This document shows positions 63,356-64,000 of a stretch of 64,000 nucleotides of DNA, one piece after another. The position numbers and the translations under genes are program-made. This stretch comes from Neodiprion pinetum (lineage: Eukaryota > Arthropoda > Insecta > Hymenoptera > Diprionidae). Position 1 is the first letter of the stretch, and every line of letters begins with the position of its first letter. The notes below the pieces were generated by a model, which was given only the letters and a program-made list of their open reading frames with translations, was not told the origin of the DNA and did no database searches. The DNA lies in NCBI RefSeq assembly GCF_021155775.2, contig NC_060233.1:6924501-6988500 (forward strand). The letters run 5' to 3'.

Positions 63356-64000
63356 CCTTTTTTTTTTTTTTTTTTTTTTGACAACCTTACGTTATTACAA
63401 ACGGGAATGTGAGTTACGCGTGAATTCTGCTCCGAAGAAGACTGTCGTGCGGAATTTTTATCGTGCTCAATGCGAGATATAAATTCTCTAGCTACATCGA
63501 AAACGAATTAAAATTCGCAATTTAAAACCACGAATCTTTAGAGATCGTCCGTTATTTGTTTAATTTCCACAGCGTAACAACTTGTTAATTAATTGCATTA
63601 TATAATAATGGATTTGCAATGTGTAGTACGTTATTTATTTGTTTTTTTTTGTTTCTTGCAATCAACAAAGGAGCCAAGAAAAAAACCATCCTCACAAGTA
63701 TATTGTAAAAGGATTTAGAAATGAAACGTGAAAATTGCAAAACCCGTTAAATTAAATTTTTCGAATTATGAAATTACTGTGCAATATTAATTCATGCGCG
63801 TAATATCTCGGAGTTGAATTAAAATTCGTGACTTACAATAAAATTCTACCTTTTTCCATACGTCAATTCTGAGTATAGACGCACAGTTTTCAAACGAATT
63901 TATCCCATAGATCTAATCTAGAGTATGTAATGTATACACGTGTAAACGAAAAGTTTCGAAACATTTGTTTATCATTTCGAAACTATCGATTCAACCTCGA
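63356..64000. other. Upstream region or intron, no gene found
   Basis: AT-rich, begins with a T run (about 63358-63379). No feature recognised. Confidence 0.45.

Overview
This is eukaryotic, AT-rich, gene-poor insect DNA. It has abundant microsatellites, long A/T runs, short TTAGG-type tracts and many small inverted-repeat transposons. The only protein-coding sequence I can support is one exon of the nuclear receptor gene ftz-f1 (NR5A3), on the minus strand at 5543-6599. The style of the FTZ-F1 protein (MLLEMEQ start, poly-Gly/Asn/Gln linkers), the TTAGG tracts and the base composition fit a holometabolous insect. I favour Hymenoptera (sawfly or wasp), but that is inference.

Layout. Positions 1-5542 are intron downstream of the ftz-f1 DNA-binding-domain exon. 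I see no ligand-binding-domain exon there, so the rest of the gene probably lies beyond the left edge. The exon 5543-6599 carries the beta-type start, low-complexity linkers, an extra copy of the first zinc finger and then the complete canonical DNA-binding domain, ending at a clear splice donor. From 6600 to 64000 everything is upstream of the gene: 5' flank, or introns of longer isoforms. It holds two GC-rich islands (about 8640-9740 and 44690-45430) that could be promoters or 5' exons, and candidate regulatory clusters. The rest is transposon-derived repeats and simple sequence. I found no other gene, rRNA, tRNA, CRISPR array or autonomous transposase.

Main observations. (1) The ftz-f1 exon encodes a second, incomplete first zinc finger 140 residues before the canonical one. 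It is 24/27 identical in protein but differs at 11 synonymous codons, the mark of an old duplication kept by selection. (2) Sites fitting the HR3/E75 (ROR/Rev-erb) consensus cluster at 25.7-30.4 kb, with a further near-match at 10.8 kb. Several share a longer motif, TGACCCANTT, in one orientation. HR3 and E75 are the known activator and repressor of beta-ftz-f1 in Drosophila, so this is a plausible enhancer set. (3) Several MITE families have readable ends and target-site duplications: an 8-bp-TSD hAT-like element at 3939-4402, a 971-bp long-terminal-inverted-repeat element at 46812-47782, a TTA-flanked PIF/Harbinger-like element at 59099-59382, and TA-flanked Tc1/mariner/pogo-like elements at 10915-11046, 35794-36221 and 55501-55731. 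(4) Seven ATCGAT sites lie within 382 bp at 18.1-18.5 kb.
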